This document shows, piece by piece, positions 35,544-47,605 of a DNA stretch of 64,000 nucleotides. The stretch is from NCBI GenBank assembly GCA_009801085.1, contig VNWV01000008.1:1798001-1862000 (forward strand). Reading direction: 5' to 3'. The translations under genes and the position numbers were made by a program. Every line of letters begins with the position of its first letter. The stretch's first letter is position 1. The notes below the pieces were generated by a model that did not search any database, was not told the origin of the DNA, and worked only from the letters and a program-made list of their open reading frames with translations. The stretch is from Lasiodiplodia sp. COLG20 (Eukaryota > Ascomycota > Dothideomycetes > Botryosphaeriales > Botryosphaeriaceae).

Positions 35544-37363
35544 ATGGGTGCCGCCGACGAGAAGGGAGTCTACGACTCCAACTCCACCGAGACGCCCGCC
35601 CCCAACTACGGCGATGTCAGCGAGCACCAGACGTCGTGGGCCACGCGCGTCGTCGACAGCTTCCGCCGCGACCCCAACGCCCACGCCACCGCCCCGACGT
35701 CGCACGGCGGCGACGACAAGAACTACGACCTCGAGAATGCCGCTGCTGCCACTGCCGAGTCGCCTCTCGCCAGGAAGCTCAAGGGCCGTCACCTGCAGAT
35801 GATTGCCATCGGTGGTTCCATCGGTATGTCCTTATCTCGCCGTCTGCTGCTCGCCTCCGCTAACGCGCTCTGCCAGGTACCGGTCTGTTCGTCGGCTCCG
35901 GAAAGGCCCTGGCCAACGGTGGCCCCGCCTCGCTGCTGATCGCCTTTGGCCTGATCGGCATCATGCTGTACTGCACCGTCCACGCTCTGGGTGAGATGGC
36001 CGTTCTGTTCCCCGTCGCCGGTTCCTTCTCCGCCTACTCGACCCGCTTTGTTGACCCCGCCTGGGGTTTCGCCATGGGCTGGAACTACGCCCTGCAATGG
36101 TTGATCGTCCTGCCGCTCGAGATCGTCGCCGCTTCCATCACCGTCAACTTCTGGAATGAGGGCAAAATCAACAACTCCGCCTGGGTCGCCATCTTCCTCT
36201 TTGTCATCGTGTGCATCAACCTGTTTGGCGTCAAGGGTTACGGCGAGGCTGAGTTCGTCTTCTCCATCATCAAGGTCATTGCCGTCATTGGCTTCATCAT
36301 CCTCGGCATCATCCTGAATGTCGGCGGCGGTCCCAACGGCGGCTACATTGGCGGCAAGTACTGGAAGGATCCCGGTGCCTTCAGGAACGGCTTCAAGGGT
36401 CTCTGCAGCGTCTTCGTCACGGCTGCCTTCGCTTTCGCCGGCACTGAGCTGGTCGGTCTGGCCGCTGCTGAGACGGCGAACCCGCGCAAGTCGCTGCCCA
36501 CTGCCGTCAAGCAGGTCTTCTGGCGTATCACCCTCTTCTACATCGTCTCCCTGACCCTCATTGGTCTTCTTGTCCCCTACAACGACGAGCGTCTCCTGAA
36601 CGGTAGCTCCTCGGCCGATGCCGCTGCTTCGCCCTTCGTCATTGCCATCAACAACGCCGGCATTGCCGTCCTGCCGTCCGTCATGAACGTCGTCATCATG
36701 ATTGCCGTCCTGTCGGTCGGTAACTCGTCCGTCTATGGTTCTTCCCGTACTCTTGCTGCCCTGGCCGAGCAGGGCCAAGCTCCTCGCATCTTCGGTTACA
36801 TTGACCGCAAGGGCCGTCCCATGGTTGGAATCATCCTCTCATCCGTCCTCGGTTTGCTGGCTTTCCTTGCCGCCGACCCTGTGGCTGAGGACAAGGCCTT
36901 CACTTGGATGCTTGCCATTTCCGGTCTGTCGTCCATCTTCACCTGGATGTCCATTTGCTTCTGCCACATCCGTTTCCGTAAGGGTTGGAAGGTCCAGGGC
37001 CATTCCCTGGACGAGCTTGCTTTCCGCAGCCAGCCCGGCGTCATCGGCTCGTGGATCGGTTTCATCTTCAACATCCTCGTCCTGATCGCCCAGTTCTGGA
37101 CTGGTTTTGCGCCCATCGGCTATGCCGACATGACGACCGGGGAGCTCATCGAGAACTTCTTCTCCGTCTACCTCGCCTTCCCCATCGTCATTGGCTTCTA
37201 CCTCTTCTACAAGATCTGGAAGCGCACCCCCATTGTCCGCTCGCACAACATGGACCTCCACACCGGTCGCCGTGACTTTGACGTCGCCGAGCTGATCGCC
37301 CAAGAGAGGGCTGAGCAGGCTGAGTGGCCCAAGTGGAAGAAGGTGTACAAGTTTTTCTGCTGA
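35544..37363 (+). CDS. Amino-acid permease (YAT/AAP family)
   Basis: Plasma-membrane amino-acid:proton symporter of the yeast amino-acid transporter family (APC superfamily), 12 predicted helices. Two exons, 35544-35823 and 35877-37363, give 588 residues. The intron sits within the family signature HLQMIAIGGSIGTGLFVGSG. Others are GEMAVLFPVAGSFSAYSTRF, WNYALQWLIVLPLEIVAAS and AFAFAGTELVGLAAAETANP. The C-terminal cytoplasmic tail ends EWPKWKKVYKFFC with a terminal Cys, the usual palmitoylation site of Gap1-like permeases. The N-terminus (about 80 residues) is hydrophilic. Closest family memory is Dip5/Gap1-type; the substrate cannot be set from sequence. High GC third positions suggest strong expression. 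Upstream GATA sites fit nitrogen control. Confidence 0.93.
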
Positions 37364-39593
37364 GCAGACAAGGGCTTTATCGTTTTCCTTGTTTGTTCTT
37401 TTTCTTTTTTGTCAGTTCAATATATCCACATGAGCCTTCCGCTGTACATGAAACAAAAAGGACCTTCGTTGAAGGTATGGTCCGAAAAATTATACAAGAC
37501 GAAGGAAATTTCACTGGGCTTTTAGACCTGAAAGACGGAATCGTTTGGTCATCTCCCTTCAGCGTTTGCGGGTCTATGATTTCCAACGTTTTACTAATAC
37601 CATGAAATGGACGGTGTGGGAAGGGGAAAATATGAAGGCGGCAAGCCCAGAGTTGATTTGATACCTCGAAACGAGAATGAATTGGTCGCATGTACTCACA
37701 TTGTTCTTTCCTTGGTGACTGTGTATGCTTGTGATATCTCCTGGTCCTTTGGAAGAGTCTCGTTCTGGCTCCCTTTTTGGGATAGTGTCCTGGTAGCCTG
37801 TCCTGGAAAAACTGGGGGAGGGCTGGGCGGATTCTTGGATAGTCATCATCCCCACTCTTCCCTTTTCGTGACTTTAACTTGTCGGCTTTCAGGGTTCTAA
37901 AGCAGGCACCGGGTTGAGACATCTGACTGTTCCCCTTTCTTCTCCCGCCCCTCGGCGCACGGCGGTAGGGAAGAGCTTTGAGAGTTCCATGGCTATTCTT
38001 TCTTTTCCCAATCTCTTCTGGAGCTCCAAAGGGGGGAGGTAGGAGAGGACGGATGAAGCCCGAGAGCCTAGGTTCGTCCTGTGTATAATAACAAGGAGGA
38101 GGGGAGAGATCCGGGAGGAGTATAAAGCGCCAAGCCAGATGATAGGAGTGGCCAAGCCAGAGAGAAGACGAAAAAAGAAAAGGAAGAATACAAGGAAAGA
38201 GAAGGGTGAGCTTGGCCGGGTGGATTCTGGCCGGGGGTTTATAAGTCGGCCAGCGACGTCCGTGCCGTTATCTCTCCAGCTCCATATGCATGCTTTATCG
38301 GATAGTGTGGATAGATTAGAACATTGGGCGCAGTCGAGACTGATTGGCTGGGCGTCGTTGCGTGTGGCTGGGAAGGGAGGCGTGTTCCGTGCGGTGTGGC
38401 AGTTTCAAGGCAAGAGTGGGATCCTCGGGCTTTTCACCCAGATTGAATCCAGGAGAGCGGCTGACGTGCACGGCATCCGGATCGATGGATGGACGGATCC
38501 AAGAGGATTCCACATCTCGTTCGTGACTTGGCGTGGAAGGCCTTCCTTTTCCGCTTCCATTTTCTTCCCACCTGAAGCAGGCCAGAAGATGAAGTATAGT
38601 ATGCGCATGCTGGCCATGAGCAACGGTTGCTCATGGCCGGAACATTTTTTTGCATTCCGTTTTGTTGCCTGGGACGGCCGAGGATCGTGGGTGAGCTGCG
38701 CGCGCTTCTCCGAGGAGACGGGTCGTAGGCGCGGGAATCCCGCTTTTGCTCATTCTGGCTTCGTAAGCGCGGACAGAAACGACATGGCAGGCTGCCTTCT
38801 CTTAAGTTCAGAATCATTTGGGGAGAGAGAAGGTGTAGGATTGACGACTATGTTGATGGTTTTCCAAGTGCTTACGGGACCGTGTCAAAGGCGTGCGCGC
38901 CCTTCCCACGACAAGTTGACGGCCCGATAAGGGAAAGACCCGGTGACCGCCACAGATGGCGACATGACAACTGGAAAATAATGTCTTCCGTGCACTGTGT
39001 TGTCTATTACTGTAGGACCTTTTTTTTGGTGCCGTGTATGTCAGCGGTTCCGCATCGTGTGTTGCCGGAAATCGGCTGAAGGTAAAGACACCATTCGTGT
39101 GGTCTGAAAGTATATTGGCCGTGAAGGATTGCCGTTTGCAACTTCAACCCATCGGAAGCCCCCGGCTTTTCGTCCGCGCGCACTTGGAGCAGCTACATGG
39201 ACGAGCCGGGCGTCTGCCTCACGGGAAGAGGTAAACCCCATTCACGTTACGGGAGATTTCGGAAGATTGGGCAGTCGAGGAAAAGTCCGGACGTATTGAC
39301 ATGGGATTCTTTTCAAGTATGAGCTAAGACGACTCTTTTTGCCTTCGCTATTGCACATCTTCTAATAGAGACGCTAGACACTACTTGTTCTACATAAAGT
39401 ACCTAAGGAATTAGCAAATAATTCAGAATGAAAAGCATGCCCCATTCTACCCTAGCCAGACCTCCCACCCGTAGCAAAACGGTGAAGACGAAACGCCCAT
39501 ACCATGTATTCGTGCACACCGCACAATTTCTTCTTCTTTGAGCTCTTCATTCAACGATTAGGTATACCAGCCCTTCGTGTTTTTCCATCGCCC
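37364..39593. other. Gene-poor convergent region with palindrome and foldback relic
   Basis: Between the permease and IES1 stop codons. A 263-codon plus frame (38139-38930) looks like chance. The region contains a 27-base perfect palindrome (38612-38638) and a foldback-family arm at 39269-39293 sharing GTCCGGACG with the 605 copy. Confidence 0.5.
38612..38638. repeat. 27-base perfect palindrome
   Basis: Two 13-base arms, GGCCATGAGCAAC and its exact reverse complement, flank a single central G. Such arms are not expected by chance in 64 kb. No gene overlaps it. It could be a dimeric protein-binding site or a foldback remnant. Confidence 0.9.
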
Positions 39594-42169
39594 TCATGCC
39601 CCACCCATCTCCTCGTCCTCCTCGCTCTCCTCCCCCTCGGCCGCCTCGCCTTCGTCTTCCACCTCCATCTCATCATCCCCCAACACAGCCGCCGGCGGTG
39701 GCGGTCCACCCACGACGCTCTCATCTACGTCGTCCATGTCGTCGTCCATAGGTACCGCGCTGCTCTCCCGCCCGCCGCCACCCAAAGGAAGATCCGCGAT
39801 GCTCTCCGCGTCGCCGCGTTCCGACGCATCTGCCACTGTCGAACCCGCGACCGACGACGGCACACCGGTGCGCTTCCTCCTGCTAGCGCCGACGCCTCCT
39901 GAGCGTCTGCCTGCAGCCCTGCTACTGCCTGCAGCGGCGGGACCGGGTGGGCCGCTGCTGGCGTCTTCGCCGACCCAGACGAGGTCGTGCTGGGGGGTCG
40001 GTGCGGAAGCCGCAGCCGCAGCCGCAGCGGCGGCGGCGGCTTCCTTCTCGCGTTCGTCACGGTCCTTGCGCTTCTTGATGGGCACGGCGTCCGGGTTGCC
40101 ATCCCAACGATCGAGCCGGCGGCCAGTCTGGCGGAAAATGCGCGCCCAGTGTGCCATCTCCTCGCCGCAATCATCGAGCTCAAGGCGGCCGACAATCGGC
40201 GTCAGCCCCGCGAGGCGCGTCGCCTCGAGCATTGGCCGACGCACTGGCGAGTGCTCAAGCACACCGTTCTCCGCAGCCAGCGCCGCAGCCGCGTAGAATT
40301 CCTCTTCGCTATCATAGCCATCGGGCATCAGCTTGAGCCGCTTCCACGCTCGTGAAAATGTGCCTTCGCGCTTGCGCCTGCGCTCGGCTTCACGGTGCCT
40401 GTTGCGGAGCTTGCGGTCAAGAATGTAGTCGACTTGCTTCTTGCGGTGTTGTTCCACAGCCATCTGGTGTGCTGTGGGAGGTCGCTTGCGGTTGATGCTG
40501 GGATCCGTGCCATTAAGGGGGAGGTAGAAGCCATGAGGTCCGCTGCCGCCTAGGCCCACAGAAGGGGAGGCAGCATCGAGGTGCGCTTTGAATGGATGGC
40601 GTGCGCTACCGCCAACAGTCGAGGGAGTGCCTTTGCTGCGCGGCCCCCAGTTCCCCCTGCCAGGACCTTTAGTTGGGGGCGGTTGTGGAGTAGATGGTCC
40701 ATCATCATTCAGCAAATTGTTGATGCGCATGTTGGGCGTAATCCTTGGTGGAAAACCTGCGACGCTGGGAGGACTAGCTGACCGAGTGCGGTCGGTGTCA
40801 GATCCGTAGTCAGCTTGCAGTGCCTTGAGAGGTGCTTTCGCGCGGCCGCTTGATCGAAATGAGCCAGGCCCGGGAGACTGATGGTCCCTGCCTGGTGTTA
40901 AAGACCCGTCATCAGATGCGACAGAGAAGACGGGGTTGTTGGTGAATCCCTTTTTGATTCCTCGCTTAGGTCCGGTCACCACAGGTGCCATGTCGGTGGC
41001 CAGGATGGCTATTCTCTCCTTCCGTTTCTCCTCTCCAAACTGTTTCTCTTCCTCCGTGTCCACGTTCTCTAGCGCTGCCTCCTCTTCTGTCAGATGCTTG
41101 AAGGGGGGTGTCTTGATGGGCATTCCGCTGGTGGCATCTCCGGCGGTTCCTGGCTGGCCTGCGCCAAACGGATTGTTCAAGGCATCCTGCTCGGTGAAAT
41201 CGCTCTCCAAGTACCACCACATCAGCCACAGGAAAGCCTTTGCACGACTCTCGGAGCTCAAAGCGCTCCGCATGACCAGGTCGAAGAAATCTCGAGGGGG
41301 GAAAAAGTGAAGCTCGGAAATCTTGGGGGCATACTGCGCGAGAACGAAGATGAGGTTGACGGGATTCGTGCGCGGTACGGGCGTGTTCTTGATCTCTTCG
41401 ATGGTACTGGGCTGCTGGGTATCCTCTGTCGCACCCTTGAGGATGGACTTGAGACGGGGTGCATCCTGCAATTGTTTGTACGCATTGGGGTCTTGGTGAG
41501 CTTGAAGCGAGGGAATCGAATGATAGGTTCGGAGCTGGGCGCGCATCTCAGGGAAGACTAGAAATGGTCAGCATGTCCAGAGGCATCTCTTCACTGTGAC
41601 TTACAGTTGAGAGTGGTGTTCATGCGGCCGACATTGACCAGCAAGCACACCATTGCCATGTTGATAGCGGCGGCGCGCTCTGTCAACAGCTTATCCTTGA
41701 GGATCTTGCTGCACTTGCTGCTCTTAGCCATGGCATCGAGGTATATATCGGCGAAGGTATGGCCAGAGGTGCCGTCGGAGACCTTGTGGAAGACGCGGGT
41801 CTGGTCGTCGAAGACGTTGCGTAGGAAGTCGTACTGGATGTCCTTGCGCCAGAGCGGCACACCATCTTCTTTCTTCAGGTGGCGGATCTTGTTGCCCGAG
41901 TATACCGAGGACACGCTGCCGTTGGCATTGCGGCGGGTGGTGGTCGTGGTTGCGGTGTACATGGGCTGCTCGTCGGTGGGCTTGGACTTGGGGTCGTCGG
42001 TGGTATCGTGGTCGTCCTGGGCCGACGGCTGGCCAGCTTCGGTCTTGACGGGCGTAGGCGCGTCGACCATGTCTTGGTTGGGCGGATCGGCAGCGAGGAC
42101 GTGTCGAAGGCTGTTCCTGGGATCGGGCTCGTCGGAGCGCGGTGCTGAGGTGGTCGAGAGTTGTGACAT
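39594..42169 (-). CDS. INO80 chromatin-remodelling complex subunit Ies1
   Basis: Fungal-specific subunit of the INO80 remodeller. Two exons, 42169-41605 and 41557-39594, give 842 residues. The N-terminal half carries KIRHLKKEDGVPLWRKDIQY, a hallmark stretch, and the phrase LLTERAAAINMAMVCLLVNV. The splice joins MNTTLN to FFPEMRAQLRTYHSIPSLQ. A helical core follows (LIFVLAQYAPKISELHFFPP, AKAFLWLMWWYLESDFTE). The C-terminal 450 residues are basic and low complexity, with an Ala run after EREKE and an acidic Glu-rich end. Length compares with yeast Ies1 (about 690). It lies 569 bases beyond the stop of RPD3 on the same strand. Identification rests on remembered family motifs. Confidence 0.8.
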
Positions 42170-42737
42170 GATGGGTTTCAGGTGCTGAGCTTCCAAGAGC
42201 TCCTTGGTTCGGTAAAGTTGCGATTTGAGGGTTGGAGGAGGATCAGTGGTACAAATCACGGGACCATGGCTTCGTGGTGCAGCGATGCGAATGGAGGGCG
42301 ATCCCGGCGTGCGACAATGCTGAGGCTGGAACAGGACAAGGACAGGAATGCAAGTTTCGCGGAGCTCGACCATCTGACACCGCGGCGCCGCCATCCCCAG
42401 GCCGCGCCTTCCACGCTCTCGGCCCGACCAGTTGATCCGGCACGACGAAACGCCAAGCCCTTCCCCGGCCCTTGCCCCATCTGGAGAAGCGCGGCACATC
42501 ACTCCGTCTGCCGTCAAGAGAGTCGCTCACCAAGGCATCCTAGCCGCCAGGACAGGGATTCATATCACTACAAGAGGGTATATTAACTACCTACTCGGCT
42601 AGGTGCAAATCATTTGCCACCCTATATCAACGCCTCAATTATGCAACTCTTGGAACCAACGCGCCAATTTGCCAAACGCCATTGCCGTGCAAATGCTACA
42701 AACAAAAGAGTGAATGCCGTCCACACCTTCGTCGTTG
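42170..42737. other. Intergenic region between RPD3 and IES1
   Basis: Tandem spacer holding the RPD3 3' end and IES1 promoter. Nothing else was recognised. Confidence 0.6.
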
Positions 42738-44657
42738 CTATTCGGCTGTCGGTGGGGGCGTACCGCTTGGTGACCGAGGGGCTGCTGTTTCAGTCGTGGG
42801 CTCAGCCGTTTCACTCACTGTAGCTGTTGCCTCCGTTGCGTCTCCCTCTGTCGTATCAGCATTGCCAGCAGCGCTTTCTGTTACCGTACTCTCATGGACA
42901 GCCGAGGCTTCTTCCGTTCCAGGGCTCCTCGGAGGTGTTGCCGTGTTGCCTGTGCCAGGAAGGATCGACGGCTCTTCGGCGCTCGTCTGGTCCAGCACTA
43001 CAGCAGAGGTTTCGCTTGGACGAACGACAGTAGTACCGTTGGTAACTTCGCCCATCTCGTCACCTTCCTCATCGGGGACTGCTGTCTCCGCTTCGGCCTG
43101 CTCTTTTTTCTCCTCCTCACTGGATTCGTGGTCTTCGGCGTCAGCCATGTCCTCGTCTAACGCCTCGGCTTCCTCGGGATTAGTAGCAAGATGCCTGTTC
43201 CTTTCATCTTCCGCGTCACTGTCATAATATTCTGCCTCGTTGGCAACGCCTCTGTCCTCCTGGAGCTCGGTCATGCGAACGTCCATATTTTCGTCAGCGT
43301 CTATGTCGGCCAGCAGGTCATCGTCCTCCTCGGAGCTGCCCAATCCTCGGCGGGGAACATCCTGCATCTGGACCGATGGCGCAAATGGTAGTTGACGCAG
43401 GCGCTCAGCAATTGTGGAGCGAATCTTCTCCAGATACTCGGGGGTGTTATCGTTGGACATGTTTGAAGGAGGGACATCCAGAAGATACTCCGGACAGTAG
43501 TACTTGATCATGGTGAGCAAAGGTCGCGTGGGGACAGCCTCGACAAGCTTACCTCGTAGTAATCGCTGAATGGCAAGACCTTGCCGATCGAGTCTCCGAC
43601 TGCCTTCCCCGTCTCGTACGCCCACGTACGAGCTACATTGCGGATGCTGTAACCGCCTCCTCCAACCATCATAGTTGGCAGTCCAAAGCTCTTCACAAAT
43701 CTGACGCAGTTGGCATGCCCCTCCATGGAAAGATTGAAGCTTCCGAGACGATCTCCAGACAGACTGTCGGCGCCACACTGAAGAACAACAGCTTCGGGGC
43801 GGAAACACTGCATGATGTCGGAAATAACCGCCTCGAAAATCCCCCGATACGCCTCGTCGGTGATGCCGTCGCGGAGAGGCACGTTCACAGCATACTTCTT
43901 GCCCTTTCCGATGCCGATATCCAGCAGGTGGCCGGTTCCGGGGTAAAACTCGCCAAACTTGTGGAATGAGCATGTCATGACGCGGTCAGTGGTGTAGAAG
44001 GCCTCCTCCACTCCGTCTCCATGGTGGATGTCGATGTCAATGTAAAGCACGCGCTGGTACACGCGCAGGAGCTCCAGGATGGCCAGGACGATATCTGCGA
44101 GTGTTAGCCAGGCGTGGCTGGCGTCGAACAGGGCGAAAGCATACCATTGACATAGCAGAAGCCGCCGGCCTGGCCCTTTTTTGCGTGGTGCAGGCCGCCG
44201 GCCCAGTTCACTGCTATGTCACAGCGACCACGATTGAGACGCGCGGCGCCCTCCATGGAGCCGCCGGCACTGATGGAGCAATACTCGAACAAACCATCAA
44301 AGACGGGGCAATCGCCGCTGATGTCGTATTTCAAGGCCTCCTGCTGGCAGCTGCCAATGGTGTCGGGGGTGATGCGCTGAAGAAACTCTATGTACTCGTC
44401 GGTGTGGAATTGGGTCATCTCCAGGGCCGTGGCCGGCTTTGCGCGCTGCGAGACGGTTGTGTTAGCGACATATCCGCAGGCTGCTGCAAGGAGCGAGGCC
44501 GACGCACGTAGACCTCCATCTGCCTGTAGAGACCGTAGGACATGACCAAGTCGTGGGTCATGCGGATACGGAAGGGCTTCATGCAGTGGCCTGGCTCATA
44601 GTCATAGCAGCCTATGTCCGGGTCGTACATGTACGCCACTCGCGTCTTGTTCGTCAT
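42738..44657 (-). CDS. Class I histone deacetylase Rpd3 (RpdA)
   Basis: Zinc-dependent deacetylase of histone lysines, catalytic subunit of Sin3-type complexes. Four exons, 44657-44508, 44445-44145, 44094-43553 and 43502-42738, give 585 residues. Active-site His pair and surroundings are seen in [20 protein letters not shown], zinc ligands in [14 protein letters not shown] and [15 protein letters not shown], and the catalytic Tyr in [37 protein letters not shown] and [13 protein letters not shown] point to Rpd3 rather than Hos2. About 200 acidic residues follow the catalytic domain (Glu/Asp then Thr/Ala-rich), a C-terminal extension known for filamentous-fungal RpdA. The start at 44657 opens [16 protein letters not shown]. 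Confidence 0.95.
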
Positions 44658-45400
44658 GATTGCGGAGTGCTAGAATGGTCTGGTGAGGAGCAAGCGAGCC
44701 AAAGAGCAATGTTCACGGGGGGATGTTTGGGGGGTGAGGAGGCCGAGGGGCACGCAAAGCGAAAGAAAACGAGCAGCACGTCAGGTGGAAGAGAGAGCTC
44801 GCGTTTGTGTGTTGCGGTGATGGAGCAAGAGTGAAATCGGCGGGGAACTCGGGCAAAGCGCGGCGCAATGTGTCAGCAGCACGGCCAGCGACGAAGGGAC
44901 CCCTTGGGCGTCTTCGCGCACACAAAGAACGGAGAAGCGAGCTTGTGGAGTGAGAATTGGAGCAGAGAGCGGCGGCCAGGGCCTCGGGCAAGACTATCGT
45001 CATCGCTAAACCCGGCGCCTCGTCGGCCCGGACCATTCGGGGTGCCTGAATCAGCGAGCCCAGCTGCGCGACACCCGATCAGAGCAAGGTTCCGTCCCTT
45101 CTCGGAAGATATTCTGCGGCCTACCGCCTTGTCGGGTGTGGCTTGCAACATGTATTTTCTCTCCTACCTAGGCAGAGAAGTGCGCCCAGGACGTCGCTTT
45201 GCAGCGCGAACAAATGTTAAGAAGCATCCCCGCTGTATCTTTCTTGGCTTGACGACACCCGCGAACCCATACCTGATTAAGTTATCCTGAAATGCGCACC
45301 GATCCAACTCCTGATGAAAGCCCAAACAACATATTCGAGGGATATCACAATCGTAACAGTATCGTCATCGCCAGCTGGCCCCCGACTCTAGTGTGTCCCA
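44658..45400. other. Intergenic region with weak foldback trace
   Basis: Upstream of RPD3 and downstream of the J-protein gene. At 45166-45192, CTACCTAGGCAG and CAGGACGT resemble the foldback arm, but weakly. The first 12 bases also occur at 712-723. Confidence 0.45.
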
Positions 45401-46227
45401 TCAGGCACTCACTGCATGCGCGAACACCTTGCTCGCTAGATCACTGAGCATCCGAGCCTTGTCAGCCTGAGGCAACTCCTGGAAGACCGCATACACGCTC
45501 TTCCCCCGCGCATCTCGAACCGCACCGAGCCTGTTCCCTGCAACCGCGCCCGCCACCGCTCCTGGGAAGTTCGCGATGATGAAGCCCATGGCGCCGCCGC
45601 TCAGTCCGCCGACGAGACTCCAGAATTTGCCGTTCGGCTGCGCCTGCTCGCCCTCTGCCAAGCCTTCCTCGCGCAGCATCTCCTCGAAAACGCTACCGAA
45701 TTGCTCATTGCTGAAGCGCTCGTGCTCGTTGGCGGCCGAGGCTCCACCATTGTTGTCCGAGCTCGAAGTCCCCCCTCCGAAGAACGACGACCAGGGGAAG
45801 CCGCCGGGCATGGTGCCCTCCTGGCCCGCCTGAGGTCGGGGAATCTCTTCCTCGGGCTCACTGTCATCAAACCCTCCAGTGTAGTTGTTGTAGGTCCGCG
45901 CAGCATCGTAGTCACGACGCCGAGTCGGATCGCACAGCGTATAGTACGCATCGTTGATCTGCTGGAATCGTCTGGTCCGTGACGCGCGCTCAGGGGAGTC
46001 GGCGGGGACGCGGTCAGGGTGGTGCTTTAGCGCGGCTTTCTTGTATGCATCCCGGATCTGCTGCTGGGTTGCTTTGGGTGAGATGTCGAGAATTTTGTCT
46101 AGTCACAAATGCATTAACTGGGCTGCGTTTTCGATAGACTTGGCCGGAACCCACAGTAGTCTGGCGCTGCGGTATGTTAGCTTCGCGTCACGACAACATC
46201 GCCAGGGGAATCAAGCTCACTCGACAT
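45401..46227 (-). CDS. J-domain (DnaJ) protein
   Basis: Hsp40-type co-chaperone that stimulates an Hsp70 ATPase. Three coding exons: 46227-46221 (7 bases), 46166-46155 (12 bases) and 46098-45401, giving 238 residues. The two micro-exons rebuild MSTPDYYKILDISPKATQQQ, a canonical J-domain opening; no other splice choice I tried keeps the frame. The HPD motif is in ALKHHPDRVPADSPER, followed by FQQINDAYYTLCDPTRRRDY. After the J domain come a Gly/Ser-rich linker and a conserved C-terminal segment with a glycine-zipper-like stretch (GGLSGGAMGFIIANFPGAVA) that may insert in a membrane. No zinc-finger region, so class III (type C). Hsp70 partner and location unknown. Confidence 0.88.
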
Positions 46228-47605
46228 CGCGGTGAAGCAGCAATGGGCTCAGAACTCAGATCGAAGCTCAACGGTGTTCGAGGTGCTGTTTGCTGCGGAC
46301 AGGGTGAAAGGGTGCGTTGAAGGGGAGTGAGAGAGCGATGAAACTGGGCTGCCTGGACCTCGTCTGGCCGGGGCATGACGTAGCAGCTTTCACCGCCACA
46401 ACCTGTCCAGTGGCTGACCTGGTCAGGGTCTACTCACGTGCAGCATCACGGCTGACGACAGGAGAAATTTCCTCATGGAAAGTATAGCATTTTGCTTCTA
46501 TGGGCAGTTGAGACCAAGGTCTGGATGCAGTCGTATGCTCAAATTCGCGTCCGGGCCTCTGCCCACGTGAACACAGTGTAGCAGTCTGCGACCCACTGCG
46601 CCAGGTATCAGGGCGGCATCTGTCACACGGTGCATCAACTTCATTTCACCATGAAATCTGCCAGAAATCACAGCCCACGTCACGCAGGAGATTGCTCGGC
46701 CGTTCCTCGTTCGACAGGAAGATGTTGTGACGATGACTCTTTTGACCGGACGACTCTCAACCCACGCCGGCGGGGACTGACCCGCCGTAGCCGCTCCAAG
46801 GGATCCGTCCGCGCGGTCCAGAGCCCCAGGGCTGCGCACGAGCCCAGCATGATCAACCTCTGTCGAGACGGCGCGATGTGCGATCCTGGCTGGCGCGAGA
46901 GCCCAGACACGGGACGAAAACGGGCCTGCTGTTGCGGAGTCTTGGCCGCGGTGGAGTGCTCCGGAGATGCTAATGTACATTGGAGACGGGCGCCGATGCA
47001 GGCCGGACTGTCTGATAGCTCACACGCAATGCCTCTGTCGTGTCCACAGGGCAGCCGATCGACGATTGGTCTGGATCTTGGGCGGAGGCGCGATTGGCGG
47101 ATCAGCACTGCAGGTGGTGAAGGTTCGCATGGCAGACTCCCAGCCATCGACTTGCGGTCAGCCACTCAACTCACCCTGCGCTAGAACACGCTCTCCCTGC
47201 TTGCGCTACCATTCTTCACCACCAAACTCTCGCTCCTGCGCGTTCCGCCCAAAGCATTTGACCGGTCTGCTGCACGTCGCCGCATGCACTGACAGCAAAC
47301 GACCCCACTTGCCGCGCAGAAATCTGTGCGTCCCGTAGCAGCCGCGTCCGCCCTACAAAGCCCGCGCACGCACACGGTGCTCCGAGCGCACATTGGCCTC
47401 CGCGCGCATCCTCGTATAGGTATTGTTCACTCTTTCGCCCTGATCACCCTCGATGATTGTCTCACGCCCTCGTGGAATCGCTCGCAAGCACCGCCGCAAC
47501 GACTACCTGCATACCCCACTGAGCCGCCACACCCCTAGCGACGTGCGATCGACCTCGACCTTCTATCGCTACCCGACGACCCACCACCACCACCGCGACT
47601 CGACA
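46228..47605. other. Divergent intergenic region
   Basis: 1.4 kb between the J-protein gene and the small Tyr/Gly-rich gene. Overlapping frames of 160-184 codons on both strands (46498-47184) do not resemble any family and oppose each other. No repeat was recognised. Confidence 0.45.

Noticed and set aside
35789..36778. 329-codon minus frame
   Set aside because: Antisense shadow of the permease, whose helices and splice are clear.
38139..38930. 263-codon plus frame
   Set aside because: Starts in a Lys/Arg-rich stretch, has no domain and overlaps the perfect palindrome; another frame pattern in gene-poor DNA.
46498..47184. Opposed frames of 160-184 codons
   Set aside because: Both strands open at once with no motif or good start context; likely chance in GC-rich DNA.
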